The translations under genes were made by a program, and so were the position numbers. 64,000 nt of DNA. It comes from JAABSX01 sp964480455 (GTDB taxonomy: Bacteria > Bacteroidota > Bacteroidia > Cytophagales > Microscillaceae). This document shows, one piece after another, positions 45,301-53,813 of the stretch. How positions within the stretch are numbered: the stretch's first letter is position 1; each line of letters opens with the position of its first letter. The notes below the pieces were generated by a model, which made no database searches, was not told where the DNA came from, and was given only the letters and a program-made list of their open reading frames with translations. The stretch covers positions 5,315 to 69,314 of the forward strand of contig CAYZQI010000005.1 in assembly GCA_964480455.1 (NCBI GenBank), given 5' to 3'.

Positions 45301-46612
45301 CGACGGTGAGTTCAATATAGGCTTGGGTATCCCTAGGCCTTTTCCTTATACCTCAGATGCCAATTTTATGATAGTCAATGGTTCTTTTGACCCTGCCTCA
45401 GGCTTACCGCCAGGCAAGGTATGGTGCCAGACCATACAGCGAGATGGCGCAAGAGTCGGTTATTATGTGTTTACCGTATGGGTACAAAATATGATTAGTG
45501 CTGGGCGCAACCTTGATGTACCGCAGCTAAGGCTGTCTGTATGCGATATGGAAGACCCCATCACAGGAACTTTTCCACCTGCTACCACAGTAGTTACAGC
45601 CATAGACGGTGGTCCTGTTGTACGCAATAGTGTGTTACCCGGAGTGAGTTTCTATGACCCGAACGTAGCAGCTCATACGGTGCATTTCCCTCGCCCTCCC
45701 AGAAACCGTGTGAAAGCTCCACGTGTAGATTTTCAATATGGGGCAGCAAGATCTTGTAATACCAGCACTGAGTCAAGAGATGCACGACTGAAAGTATTAG
45801 GTTCTTCTTTCTTGATTAATGAAAATCCTGATGCTTGGCAAGTGGTGCGTTGTATCTATCGTGCACCTCTTGGCGTAAATGAAATGAACATTTGTATAGA
45901 AAACCTTTCACTGACCAAAAATGGAAATGACTTTGGCATTGATGATATTTCTTTTAGAGAATGTCTAAACCCCAATACCGAGGCATTTGATAGACTGCTA
46001 CGTGGCGACCCTTGCGAACTAGCGGACACGCCCAATAGCTTGGACATTCCGCTCAATGTAACTATGCTTGATTTCAGCGGACGTTTGGCAGGAGATAGAG
46101 TATTTTTGAATTGGATAACCCTACAAGAAGCCAATGCAGGTTACTATGAAGTACAGCGAAGCACCGATGGAGCTAACTTTGCACGCATTGGCGAGGTAAT
46201 GGTAAAAGGCAACCCTGAAAGCATCAATAGCTATGATTTTATAGACTATCAACTGCCCCAAGGTGTTAATTATCTTTACTACCGTCTGAGAATTGTCAAT
46301 CAAGATGGTACTTCTAAAATGGGACCTTTTATTATGGTAGATGTTGCAGGCTTAGATACTTTTGATTTACAAATCTTCCCCAACCCTACCGAGCAGGGTG
46401 ATGCCGTTACGCTTCGCTACAATGTAGGTGAAGGTATGGCAGGACTGGTAGTAGCTGATATGATGGGCAATGTGTTGATACAAGACCTCATCACGACACG
46501 CAACGGACTCAATGAAACCTTACTCAATACTCAAAAGCTGCCTGCGGGTATTTATATCGTACAGATTCGCCATAATGGACAGCGTGCCAGCAAGCGATTA
46601 GTGGTGTATTAA
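39302..46612 (+). CDS. Giant secreted repeat protein with T9SS C-terminal sorting domain
   Basis: I start at the ATG at 39302, giving 2436 residues with a Sec signal peptide ending near YAQAQ. About eleven repeats of ~125-150 residues follow. Each opens with a cysteine segment such as GTCDYDFGIPS or GDCNIEFNVP, then DGWxSF, a strand with V.Y, YxG(T/N)C, and closes with TYFIRVxN and a cysteine. Residues ~1835-2220 are a distinct beta-rich domain, then an FN3-like domain with YYEVQRSTDGANF (~2250-2345), and finally a type A sorting domain (FPNPTEQGD ... GIYIVQIRHNGQRASKRLVVY) that targets the protein to the type IX system. A hairpin terminator follows at 46730. It is probably a surface or released adhesin-like or matrix protein; no catalytic motif is seen. 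Confidence 0.88.
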   Translation: MQQINFLLKTSFVLLLVVLCWMNYAQAQGEDCGTATVQPIGLAALINFTNANNSGTPDPLCATVAGDNWLSFTVSRRQLLRIEHVLGTLGQDVALTVYSGTCAALTEVACANDVDAVGSILGSVEGLSFTAEAGITYFLRFINQTGTTAVDGVLSISDQFKEGSSSLAVGVCGLDFDIPAGVNPLLSVNPTCFIPTPSTTERWARFVATHTTQIRVRYTNTTENANLVAYNPNGEPIAGVCGAAVGIGTEDIQFPVVAGQEYYVRVINPNNADVVEGTLCIENIASEVRTNAFSVPSLGCVDNFYVFGTGVTDGASCLNPNADQDGWASFTASVTGDYTVSFSNNSEDAGVAIYDNAGTPIGGACANAIVGLGLEKVTFAATQGTTYFIRVSNMLNTNLMGGSLCVYPTDSEADELCADALLIDLSNTDEACGIPFTLPAGASSAELYPSSCAVPASALRDGWATFVAPANQIITIQYNNLSQLDATVVVYRGTCGTLTLEQCANSNTGFGTETTTINAIGGTTYFIRVINTTTEQQDMPGELCVFTGNAPATDLCSNAQPISIGTCDYDFGIPSNAINNENIALPTGCSFPIFRDGWVSFPVVNGQTFSVRYQSEDSEAALAVYSGNCNALTPLACSTTPFANGEVRLTYQPDFTGTIYLRVIKTDEAGPMTGTLCVSDMIARDECADAYTSPVKLQIGDCNIEFNVPLTFSPSSNDVDCSIGGNPAGWVAYEADFTGSIRVDYTSIGDVAFQMAIYNAPTCDVTTNSALACLTGNNSPGYGSLQIDVAAGQTYLVKVVNSSSGPATDLNGNICLYRSDLNGGNNFLEAPTFTVGLNCGEQINLAPSFNPTGSVPGLSTVVSCDVLGNVQSDAWVSFVAPASDVLVEFDNRSNSLNNRNDVALLVYESLPITVNNAASGQGLVEDLIGGITADVQINQSYENIDINNTGVDGPGVVPSTLGIAPADGDAWARINVGADANLTFTIENATESVAMVLYQGLPPAGGGIVMQPLETPEFFSVNNASYANLPAGTYFLHLVNNSTNPITGATLNVYGDGLLTEVACTNTVEEGIERITLDAADLNAGETYYVRIANLTDQTVVTSGRLCLRDNVVPQGDLCDNPFEPLVGFFCDRDFNLDNTFSNNQPIPDPVCLDGSGFNYYKDGWLRFTATTTRTTVQYQIESASAGVSTSMIAIYRGTCIAPFLIGCTNPGDPEEAGRVRTLKFNTIPGQEYLVRIMSVGIGASTGEMNGKICLFNTAERDVCNDDDLVTLTVNDCNIRFDVPRSFELTGANLRNFPAGQDLPIPAIQGQEITSSCEPEHPFVGTGSFTDTDTNPALTAGQARDAWIRMTGQGELVTLTYQNNEVGTLPVNGSDPAIVIYTFLQADGPVNCGVGENGAGNELNQFACANNITAIGKQTESVTFLARAGQRYIIRVIDINGGNQNGMTGSMCISSGSQSYDECTDARSLEVGDCSVPLNVIDDRNTCYVPPINAGAYPDITGGICNLPAGLGADGCGGNGDTWARLVVTGADLPAGTLPITRTVGANEFTDLTIEYDNRNYTFDIAADVALVVYRVNTDCEDANNYTIAGCADALGAGEEGIEFVTIRDVAQDEVYYVRVINKTAGQSLFGKICLYYGEDIADDACPTTQTYGELNGEFRNFTVLSSWTNTSQPSNTITNPPCVLPGGSRPRTLSPNPIRSQGWISFTAPDNAGLTPSDPRYVAAVTIQYDNSGLASGGLQNAAIAVYTANNANPDVLPVNCQEAQAVGDNQMLIVDCVDTVFEGAESVTIGVEAGRTYYIRVMNITDSPSISNMPGRIRIFPYAPCNVGEELVVDGNFEGWSPITPMPMGDTEANNITQADFDRRLDDHMYDPRVLDNQDYPTNELDSWTKFATDYGFVRDKTGGGVLPNAQGIDNNVATYQQFTANRGELGPEGRYTVKQSPWSVKGDWFSFGNGYSGYGGRTGGGLPQTNYCVTGAGAGGEPCIQVTRNFGNGPETTDGEFNIGLGIPRPFPYTSDANFMIVNGSFDPASGLPPGKVWCQTIQRDGARVGYYVFTVWVQNMISAGRNLDVPQLRLSVCDMEDPITGTFPPATTVVTAIDGGPVVRNSVLPGVSFYDPNVAAHTVHFPRPPRNRVKAPRVDFQYGAARSCNTSTESRDARLKVLGSSFLINENPDAWQVVRCIYRAPLGVNEMNICIENLSLTKNGNDFGIDDISFRECLNPNTEAFDRLLRGDPCELADTPNSLDIPLNVTMLDFSGRLAGDRVFLNWITLQEANAGYYEVQRSTDGANFARIGEVMVKGNPESINSYDFIDYQLPQGVNYLYYRLRIVNQDGTSKMGPFIMVDVAGLDTFDLQIFPNPTEQGDAVTLRYNVGEGMAGLVVADMMGNVLIQDLITTRNGLNETLLNTQKLPAGIYIVQIRHNGQRASKRLVVY

Positions 46613-46690
46613 GGAAAGTGTGAAATGTGAAATGTGAGTTTTTATATACTCATTATCAGAAACTTAGGAAATAAAATACTGAAATTGTTT
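46613..46690. repeat. Degenerate repeat shared with 63738-63815
   Basis: The sequence aggaaagtgtgaaatgtgaa and the following tgtgag, tactcattatcag and aacttaggaaat have close counterparts in the same order at 63738-63815 (aggaaagtgtaaagtatgag, tgtgagctttt, tattcattaccag, aacttataaat). Both lie just after the 3' end of a gene. Confidence 0.5.
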
Positions 46691-46729
46691 TTTATCTTTT
46701 TCTAATTCATCAATCATATCAAAAAGCAG

Positions 46730-46764
46730 AAAAGACAAATCCTGAATGGGGTTTGTCTTTTTTT
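46730..46764 (+). terminator. Intrinsic terminator after the giant protein gene
   Basis: A hairpin with arms aaaagacaaatcc and gggtttgtctttt, loop tgaatg, is followed by a run of seven or more T. It lies 117 bp after the stop codon. Confidence 0.8.
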
Positions 46765-46803
46765 ATGGTAGATTTGAACCTAGATGCTAAACTAAAATGT
46801 AAT

Positions 46804-47520
46804 ATGAATTTTCAGCAAAAAACTTTTCTTATCACAGGGGCTTCTAGGGGTATAGGCAGAGGACTTGCTCTGGCACTTGCCCAGCAAAAAGCCAACTTGG
46901 GTTTGGTAGCCCGAAGTGAGCAAGAACTTATTTCGCTCAAAGAAAGTACAGAGGCACTTGGTGCTGATACAGAAATCTTTGTGGGCAGTGTGGCAGAGGA
47001 ACAGATTGCCACCCAAGCCGTAGCAAAGCTCTTAGAAAAACATCAAAAAATTGATTACCTCATCAACAATGCAGGCTTTGGAGCTTTTGGAGAAGTAACA
47101 CAGATTTCGTCAGATGCTTGGTCTGCACTCATGGATACCAATGTGAAGGGTACTTTTTTGTTTAGCAAGGCGGTATTGCCCTCTATGCAAAAATACCAGC
47201 AGGGTCATATCATCAACATTGCCTCAGACATTGCCAAAAGGGTATTTGCTGGCGGAAGTCTGTATTGTGCTTCTAAATATGCCCAAGATGCCTTTTCAAT
47301 GGCACTTCGCAAAGAAGTGCGCCCACACAACATCAAAGTATCGGTGATTTACTCTGGCTTGGTAGATACGCACTTTCATGCACACCCGCAAGGCGATGAA
47401 AAAGCAAAAGACTGGCTCAAGGTAGAAGATATGGTGAGTGCTATTTTGTATGTTGCCGCTGCCCCAGCCCACGTAGTGATAGATGAACTCATGATTCATC
47501 CACTTTCGCAAGAATACTAG
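46804..47520 (+). CDS. Short-chain dehydrogenase/reductase (SDR)
   Basis: I start at the ATG at 46804 (MNFQQKTFLITGASRG), giving 238 residues and placing the cofactor motif TGASRGIG at the usual position; an in-frame ATG at 46753 lies inside the preceding terminator. The classical SDR landmarks are present: NNAGFG near residue 90, INIASD with the catalytic serine near 140, and YCASK with catalytic tyrosine and lysine near 155-160. It should reduce or oxidise a small carbonyl or alcohol using NAD(P). The substrate is unknown; the closest named group is 3-ketoacyl reductase-like SDRs. It converges on the RND pump gene with a 10-bp gap. Confidence 0.9.
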   Translation: MNFQQKTFLITGASRGIGRGLALALAQQKANLGLVARSEQELISLKESTEALGADTEIFVGSVAEEQIATQAVAKLLEKHQKIDYLINNAGFGAFGEVTQISSDAWSALMDTNVKGTFLFSKAVLPSMQKYQQGHIINIASDIAKRVFAGGSLYCASKYAQDAFSMALRKEVRPHNIKVSVIYSGLVDTHFHAHPQGDEKAKDWLKVEDMVSAILYVAAAPAHVVIDELMIHPLSQEY

Positions 47521-47530
47521 GCAAAAAACA

Positions 47531-50500
47531 CTAGATAGCTATTTTCTTCGGTCCTTGTGTATCGCGTGTAAAAAAACTATACAACACTGGCACTACTACC
47601 AAAATAAGCAAGGTAGAAGTAGTAAGCCCACCAATGATGCACCAACCCATAGGCGCCCAGAATAGCCCGCCACGCAGCGTGAGTGGAAGTAAACCTCCTA
47701 TAGTAGTGAGTGAAGTAAGCAAAATAGGAACAAAGCGATGCTCGGCCGCCCTTCTGATGGCTTTTTCTTTGTTCATGCCTTCTTTCATGTAAATATTGGT
47801 GAGGTCTATCAAGATAATAGAGTCATTGACCACAATACCCACTAAGCTAATGATACCTAGGAATGCCGTAAAAGAAAAACTATAGCCTGTCAAGAAAAGC
47901 CCCAATACTGCCCCGATGAGTGATAGCGGAATAGCCACAAAAATAATTAAGGGCTGAAGATAAGACCGAAACTGAAGCACCAACACAGTAAAAATTCCTA
48001 ACAATGCCACCATTAAAGAGCGGAATAAATCGCCAAAAGATTCATTGCGTGATTTTAGCTCACCACCCATACTGTAGGTATAGCCTTTGGGGAAATCATA
48101 TTGCTCAAGTTTTTCTAAAATTTCTTGGGTTTTGTCATCTACATTTACACCTGTGGATACATCAGCATTGACAGCAAAAGTGCGGCGTTTGAGGTCGTGG
48201 TTGATTTTTTCGGGGCTATTGCTAAACTCAAGCTGGGCAACCTGCGAAAGGGGTACTAGCCTGCCACTCAGCGAATTGACATAGATGTGATCTAGGTCTG
48301 AGGGCTTTAAAAAATCTTCAGAACGCTCCATCTGTACATAAATATCATAGATTTCTTGCTGGCTATCTCTGTATTCAGATACTTTTGTACCTGCTACTGC
48401 AATACGCACATTTTGGTCTATGTCGCTTATCTGTACGCCTTGGTTGGCTGCGGCTAAATGGTTGATATTGAGTTTGAGGCTATTCTTGAAATTCCGCAAG
48501 GGATTATAGACATTTACGGTTTGAGGAGTACTTAAAATCATGGCTTCTACATCACCTGCTATTTGTTTGAGTATTTGTATATCATCGCCATAGAGCTCTA
48601 CAGAAATCTGTGCGGCTACGGGTGGTCCTAGCAAAATTTCTTTCAGTTCTATGTCTGCTTGGGGATAGCTATCAAATTTTTCTCTTAATGTTGAAATGAT
48701 TTCATCACGTCTTTCAAAACCTACCTCTTTGAGAAATACCATTATTTGCCCTGAGGAGGTTTGCTTTTCATTTCTTCTAATTACATTAATCATAGGTGGA
48801 TTGCCATAGCCTATGTTGCTGAGGTAATAGTCTATTTCTGGAAAACTACTCAATGCTTCTTCAGCGAAATTTACAGCTTTGTCGGTTTCTTCTAATACTG
48901 TGCCTTGTGGTGCAGAGATATTGACAGCAAAAATAGGTGCATCATCTCTGGGAAAGAAACTCACCCCTAGTGTACTGCCTAGCCACAGCGCACCACCTAA
49001 CACCAACAAGGCAATTAATACAACAAGCCACCTTTTCTTGAGGCAAAAATTCAAAAAATGACGGTAGTAATTTTCAATAAAAAACTGAATGGCGCGCTGT
49101 ACTTTTGACTCACGTTGCTTGCCTGCATCTTTAAGTAGTCGGCTGCTTAAGAAGGGGGTAAAGGTCAATGCCACAAACAGAGAAGCCAAGAGTGTAAAAA
49201 TTAAAGTCAAGGGCATACTTCGTACATACTCGCCAGGCAAACTCCTAATATTGAGCAAAGGCACAAAAGCCAAGACAGTGGTAGCTGTTGAACTGACTAT
49301 GGGCCAGCCTACTTGTTCTATCGCCATTTGTGCAGCTTTTGTGCGGCTGTACCCTTCTTTGATGAAATGATAGACATTTTCTACTACTACAATGGCATTG
49401 TCCACCAACAGCCCCAGGGCAATGATAAGCCCTGCAATAGACATAAACTGCAAGCCAAAGCCCGCATAATCTGCACAAATTAGACTAATCAAAAAAGACA
49501 AGGGAATGGCAGTCATCACCAAAAGCGAAGCCCGTAAATTGAAAAAAAGCAAAATAAAAAAGCCTACTACTAAGATACCTTGCCAGAGATTCTCAAACAA
49601 GAGATTGACCTTTGCATTGATACTGATGGATTGGTCGAAGAGTATTTCTAACTCCATATCTGCGGGGATTTCTGCTTGAAATCCAGCAATCATTTCTTTT
49701 GCTTGGCGAATGGTGTTGAGCGCATTAACATTTTCTTGAGGAAATACCGATACAAACACCGCACGTTTACCCTTTACCCTTGCTATGTACTCTGTACTAG
49801 GGTATTTGAAATAAACCTTTGCAATGTCTTTGAGGTAGAGGGCTTGTTGGTTGATGGATTTGAGAATAGTGTTTTCTATTGCCTCGAGGCTTTGGTAATT
49901 GCCCGAAGTCTGTAAATTAAAAGCCTGATTACCAATTCTGATATTGCCAGCTGGTAGGTTGAGGTTGTTGTTTTTGATGAGTTGCGCTACCTGCCCTGGA
50001 GAGATTTGGTACTTGGCAAGTTTGGCAAAGTCGAGGGCTATGATGAGCTTTTTTGCTAAATCAGCTTCAATATCTACTCCTTTTACACCTTTGAGCAGCT
50101 CGAGTTTTTCTTCTAATTTTTCAGCTACTAGTCGCATACGTTCATAGCCTGCCGTTTCAGAGAGCAAGCCAATTTGTAGAATCTGGATATTGCTTACTGA
50201 AAATTCTATGGTGCGGATATTGACCCCTTCGGGCAGGGTACTTTGCACACGGGTAAGTTTTTGGATTACTTCATTATTTTTATTGATTTTGTCTTCGGTG
50301 AGGTAAAACTCTACGCGCATGGTAGCAAAACCATCTCTAATATCTGAGGTTAGTTTATTGATTTTATCTATCTCAGAGATTGCCTCCTCGAGTGGGTCTA
50401 TTACGATGCGTTCTATGTCCTCGGGGGAGGCACCCGGGTAAGTGATGATGAGATTCATACCCGGAATATCTAACTGAGGGCTTTCGTAGCGAGGCATAGA

Positions 50501-50590
50501 GATAAAAGCAAACACTCCCATAAAAAGCAATACCAAGAAAATCATGATTGTAAATTCAGGATTGCGTAAGGCGATACGTGAAATGAGCAT
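47531..50590 (-). CDS. RND-family efflux pump inner-membrane subunit
   Basis: The 1019-residue protein has the AcrB/HAE1 layout: an N-terminal helix, a large periplasmic loop, a helix bundle, a second large loop and a second bundle. The proton-relay helix reads GLLVDNAIVVVENV, with one aspartate followed by asparagine as in many pumps of this branch. It exports drugs, detergents or other toxic compounds using the proton gradient, together with the adaptor encoded 109 bp upstream. No TolC-type outer-membrane channel gene lies in the window. The protein is close to the usual length of ~1020-1050 residues. Confidence 0.93.
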   Translation of the reverse strand: MLISRIALRNPEFTIMIFLVLLFMGVFAFISMPRYESPQLDIPGMNLIITYPGASPEDIERIVIDPLEEAISEIDKINKLTSDIRDGFATMRVEFYLTEDKINKNNEVIQKLTRVQSTLPEGVNIRTIEFSVSNIQILQIGLLSETAGYERMRLVAEKLEEKLELLKGVKGVDIEADLAKKLIIALDFAKLAKYQISPGQVAQLIKNNNLNLPAGNIRIGNQAFNLQTSGNYQSLEAIENTILKSINQQALYLKDIAKVYFKYPSTEYIARVKGKRAVFVSVFPQENVNALNTIRQAKEMIAGFQAEIPADMELEILFDQSISINAKVNLLFENLWQGILVVGFFILLFFNLRASLLVMTAIPLSFLISLICADYAGFGLQFMSIAGLIIALGLLVDNAIVVVENVYHFIKEGYSRTKAAQMAIEQVGWPIVSSTATTVLAFVPLLNIRSLPGEYVRSMPLTLIFTLLASLFVALTFTPFLSSRLLKDAGKQRESKVQRAIQFFIENYYRHFLNFCLKKRWLVVLIALLVLGGALWLGSTLGVSFFPRDDAPIFAVNISAPQGTVLEETDKAVNFAEEALSSFPEIDYYLSNIGYGNPPMINVIRRNEKQTSSGQIMVFLKEVGFERRDEIISTLREKFDSYPQADIELKEILLGPPVAAQISVELYGDDIQILKQIAGDVEAMILSTPQTVNVYNPLRNFKNSLKLNINHLAAANQGVQISDIDQNVRIAVAGTKVSEYRDSQQEIYDIYVQMERSEDFLKPSDLDHIYVNSLSGRLVPLSQVAQLEFSNSPEKINHDLKRRTFAVNADVSTGVNVDDKTQEILEKLEQYDFPKGYTYSMGGELKSRNESFGDLFRSLMVALLGIFTVLVLQFRSYLQPLIIFVAIPLSLIGAVLGLFLTGYSFSFTAFLGIISLVGIVVNDSIILIDLTNIYMKEGMNKEKAIRRAAEHRFVPILLTSLTTIGGLLPLTLRGGLFWAPMGWCIIGGLTTSTLLILVVVPVLYSFFTRDTQGPKKIAI

Positions 50591-50699
50591 AGTTATTTTC
50601 TAGTTGTCATTTGTTAATAGTCAATTTTTAGTGGTTTCTAGTTGTCAGAGACAATCTTTCAATCCTTTGGTTCTTTAATTTATCAATCTTTCAGTTTCT

Positions 50700-51725
50700 C
50701 TATGGCACATATACTTCCTTTATTCCCTCGAGTCCTTCGGCAATGGCAATGGCGTGGTCTAAGATTTTGGCAATTTTTACATTTCGGGTAATGAGTTTTC
50801 TATTTTTATCTAAAATATAAACCTGTGCTTCGTACTTATTGGTTTCTATGAGTGCTTCGGGGGGTAGCAATGCAAGCAACTGGCTTGTGCCTGTATAAAT
50901 GACTGCTTCGCCAATGAAGCCTGGCTTGAGTTTCAGGGTATTGTTTACAAAAGTAATTTCTACTTCATACAAGCCCGTGGCAGGGTTAGGAGCAAGCGAA
51001 ACCCTCGTAACTCGCCCTTTGAGGGTTTGCTGTGGATAGGCAGAGAAGTAAATTTCACAAGTATCATTAAGTTTTACCTGTACTATTTGCAAGTCGGTAA
51101 GCGACACCTCAAAGACATAGTTTTCGCCTGCACCCGAAATCAGAAAAAGAGGCTTTCCAGGCGAGGTAGTTTCTCCAAGTTCTTGCAATTTTTCTAGCAC
51201 AATGCCCGAATTAGGGGCATAAAGTTGGGTTTCTTTCAGGTTATTTTGTGCTACTTGTAGGTTAGATTGAGCAAGTGCTAGGTGGGTCTGGAGTTGTTCT
51301 ATGTCTTGCAGCTTTCCTATGTTTTGCGTTTCGTAGAGGGTTTGTAGGCGTTCTAAATCTGCTTTAATGCGCTGATATTGCGTTTGTGCTTGGCTGATTT
51401 GTTCTAAGATTTGGCTTTTATCTAGGCTGGCAAGGAGTTGTCCTTGTCGGATTCGGTCGCCTTTTTGGGCATTGAGCTGCGTGATGCTTCCTCCTATTTT
51501 AAAAGAGAGATAGACTTCTTTTTGCAAAATTAAACGCCCACTGCTTCGCAGACTTTGTGGAATAGATTGATACTTGATGCTTACTTTCTGATACTTGTCT
51601 AGTGGAGAGGGTGCAGGCATGGGTGAGGTATTTGTACTAGGTTGGCAGGCATAGGTCAAAGCAACCAATGCAATTAGCTTAAGTACTTGCTCAAATGAAT
51701 AATTTTTATTTGGTTTTTGAGGCAT
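50700..51725 (-). CDS. RND efflux periplasmic adaptor (membrane fusion protein)
   Basis: The 341-residue lipoprotein has a signal ending in LTYAC (Cys27). It has the HlyD/AcrA arrangement: barrel-sandwich half LNAQKGDRIRQGQLLASLD, a long alpha-hairpin (about 105-165), the second lipoyl half with APNSGIVLEKLQELGETTSPG, and a beta-barrel/membrane-proximal region. It links the RND pump encoded just downstream to an outer-membrane channel. It ends without a long C-terminal region, within the normal range. Confidence 0.92.
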   Translation of the reverse strand: MPQKPNKNYSFEQVLKLIALVALTYACQPSTNTSPMPAPSPLDKYQKVSIKYQSIPQSLRSSGRLILQKEVYLSFKIGGSITQLNAQKGDRIRQGQLLASLDKSQILEQISQAQTQYQRIKADLERLQTLYETQNIGKLQDIEQLQTHLALAQSNLQVAQNNLKETQLYAPNSGIVLEKLQELGETTSPGKPLFLISGAGENYVFEVSLTDLQIVQVKLNDTCEIYFSAYPQQTLKGRVTRVSLAPNPATGLYEVEITFVNNTLKLKPGFIGEAVIYTGTSQLLALLPPEALIETNKYEAQVYILDKNRKLITRNVKIAKILDHAIAIAEGLEGIKEVYVP

Positions 51726-51888
51726 TTTAAAGATTCAATAGGATTTTTAAGCTGCAAGTTTACATATAAATCACAAAACAACCTTGCCACTAGAAAGTTT
51801 CTGGTAATAAAGTCAATAAATAGCTTGTTTCTGCTCGGGTTTATGGGTTTACTTTTTCATCATCTTTTTACAAGTCATGAAAATTACC

Positions 51889-51896
51889 TATTTTTG
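51889..51896 (+). promoter_or_regulatory. TAnnTTTG-type -7 promoter box
   Basis: The octamer tatttttg lies 50 bp before the start of the DEAD-box helicase gene. A clear -33 TTG element is not seen. Confidence 0.4.
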
Positions 51897-51945
51897 AAGT
51901 TAAAATAAAAAAACAGCCCATAAATTCACTAAATAAAAAGATACT

Positions 51946-53190
51946 TTGAAATTTGACGCATTAGCATTACACACTGACCTACTCAACGGCTTAGAGGCCA
52001 TTGGCTTTAAGGAAGCAACGCCTATACAAGCACAGGCGATTCCAGTAATTTTAGCCAACCACGACTTAATTGCCTGCGCCCAAACAGGCACGGGCAAAAC
52101 TGCCGCCTTTTTGCTACCTATCTTGAATAAAATTATTCAGAAAGCACCCGAAGAGCGCAAAGGAGTCAATACACTTATTGTAGTACCTACCCGAGAGCTT
52201 GCCATACAGATAGACCAAATGCTGGAGGGCTTGTCTTATTTTACACCTGTTAGCACAATTGCTATGTATGGTGGGAGTGACTCGGCCTCGTTTAGCCAAC
52301 AAAAAACTGCCTTCATAGAAGGTGTGGATATTTTAGTTGCCACCCCCGGTAAGCTGATTTCACACTTGAATATGGATTATGCCAAACTAGATGCCCTCGA
52401 GCATCTGATATTAGATGAAGCTGACAAAATGCTAGATATGGGCTTTTATGAAGATATCTTACGCATCATTGGTAAAGTACCTCAAAAAAGACAAACCTTG
52501 CTCTTTTCTGCCACAATGCCCAAAAAAATCCGAAAACTAGCAGAAGAAATTTTACACGAACCACAAGAAATCAATATTGCCATTGCTAAACCCGCCGAAA
52601 GCGTAGTACAAGCTACTTACTGGATTTATGAAACACAAAAAATGCCTCTCTTGCATCATATCCTGAGGGTGCACCAGCATTTTAAAACTGTGATTGTATT
52701 TAGCCGCCGCAAAGACCAAGTGCGCGGCCTCGCACAAGAGCTCAATAACTTAGGACATGCCGTGAAAGGCATACAATCAGACCTTGACCAAAATGAGCGA
52801 GAGGACATCATCAGGGCATTTAAAAACAAGCAATTTAGGGTATTGATAGGCACAGACATCATAGCAAGGGGTATTGATATTCAGGGAGTTGATTTAGTTA
52901 TTAACTATGAAGTGCCTGATAGTATAGATGACTATGTGCACCGCGTAGGACGTACCGCACGTGCCGATGCTGAGGGTTATGCTTTTACTTTTGTGAACGA
53001 GCGAGAACAGCAAGATTTTTATTTGATTGAAGATTTTTTGGGTAAAAGTATCACTCGTTTTGATTTGCCTGAGTACATTGGCGAGGCGCCTGCTATTCAA
53101 GAAAAAGGCAAAGGAAAGCAAAGAACAAGAAGCGGGTTTAAACGAAAAAAAAGTAATGGTAAATCAAAATACAGAAAAGCCAAGGGATAA
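51946..53190 (+). CDS. DEAD-box ATP-dependent RNA helicase (RhlE-like)
   Basis: The 414-residue protein has all helicase motifs in order: Q motif region with ATPIQAQAIP, AQTGTGKT, PTRELAIQ, LDEADKM, FSATMPK, IVFSRRK, TDIIARGIDI and HRVGRTAR. The C-terminus is a basic tail rich in K, R and G (about 380-414) typical of RhlE-type helicases that unwind structured RNA in ribosome assembly or decay. The start codon is TTG (51946); no ATG lies at a suitable position, and the Q motif spacing supports it. A hairpin terminator follows immediately. Confidence 0.92.
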   Translation: MKFDALALHTDLLNGLEAIGFKEATPIQAQAIPVILANHDLIACAQTGTGKTAAFLLPILNKIIQKAPEERKGVNTLIVVPTRELAIQIDQMLEGLSYFTPVSTIAMYGGSDSASFSQQKTAFIEGVDILVATPGKLISHLNMDYAKLDALEHLILDEADKMLDMGFYEDILRIIGKVPQKRQTLLFSATMPKKIRKLAEEILHEPQEINIAIAKPAESVVQATYWIYETQKMPLLHHILRVHQHFKTVIVFSRRKDQVRGLAQELNNLGHAVKGIQSDLDQNEREDIIRAFKNKQFRVLIGTDIIARGIDIQGVDLVINYEVPDSIDDYVHRVGRTARADAEGYAFTFVNEREQQDFYLIEDFLGKSITRFDLPEYIGEAPAIQEKGKGKQRTRSGFKRKKSNGKSKYRKAKG

Positions 53191-53193
53191 CTC

Positions 53194-53233
53194 AAAGGCT
53201 TCTTCTTATGAGAAGCCTTTAAAGTATTTTTTC
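53194..53233 (+). terminator. Intrinsic terminator after the DEAD-box helicase gene
   Basis: A 10-bp stem (aaaggcttct paired with agaagccttt) with loop tcttatg is followed by aaagtattttttc. It starts 4 bp after the stop codon and could also serve the convergent gene ending at 53248. Confidence 0.75.
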
Positions 53234-53247
53234 TACCTGAGAGCGCA

Positions 53248-53760
53248 TTAGAAGTTTACCCTAATCCCTAGCCCTGAGTCAAACCATAGCCAAAGCGAAC
53301 TAGGTATAATTTCTAAGTAAGGACCTACCTCCACAAACACAGAAATAGGAGTTTGTGGAATGAACCATTCTACGCCCAATGCCCCCGTAACACCCAGATT
53401 GAGTGCGCCTTCTTCTCTATCTCGGTCTTTGTAATAATACCTTCTATTGCCAATCTGACCCCCTACACCGTAGTAAACATCTAAACCATTGACACTTGCA
53501 ATAGGCTTCTGCCACAAATAATTTACCATCAATACTGTGCTTCGGCGGTACTCGCCGCGCCAGTAGTTTCGGTTGTTGTTGTAGCCATAGCCCCCAAAGC
53601 CTAGCGTAATATCGAGCGCATTACCTCCAAAATGTTTTTTGACATTGATGCCTGTGGGTTCGCCAAAACGTGCTCCCACAGCCCAGTTTTTAGTTTGGGC
53701 TTGTGTATTGAACAAGCCCGCATACAATAGTATAAAAAAGAATAAAAATAGATATTTCAT
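53248..53760 (-). CDS. Small outer-membrane beta-barrel protein
   Basis: The 170-residue protein has a Sec signal peptide (MKYLFLFFFILLYAGLFNTQAQ) and a mature part made of short amphipathic strands with glycine turns, ending in a final strand with C-terminal phenylalanine (LGIRVNF), the usual signal for outer-membrane insertion. Its size suggests an eight-stranded barrel. Function is unknown; no conserved enzymatic motif is seen. It stands alone between the convergent helicase gene and the co-directional cystathionine beta-synthase gene (53-bp gap). Confidence 0.82.
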   Translation of the reverse strand: MKYLFLFFFILLYAGLFNTQAQTKNWAVGARFGEPTGINVKKHFGGNALDITLGFGGYGYNNNRNYWRGEYRRSTVLMVNYLWQKPIASVNGLDVYYGVGGQIGNRRYYYKDRDREEGALNLGVTGALGVEWFIPQTPISVFVEVGPYLEIIPSSLWLWFDSGLGIRVNF

Positions 53761-53813
53761 AAAATCAAATAAAGTTTATTGAGTGGATTTCTACCAAAGT
53801 AATGATTGAGCCT

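Noticed and set aside
39302..46612. Non-ribosomal peptide synthetase or polyketide synthase because of size
   Set aside because: No adenylation, ketosynthase or carrier motifs are present; the protein has a signal peptide and a T9SS sorting domain.
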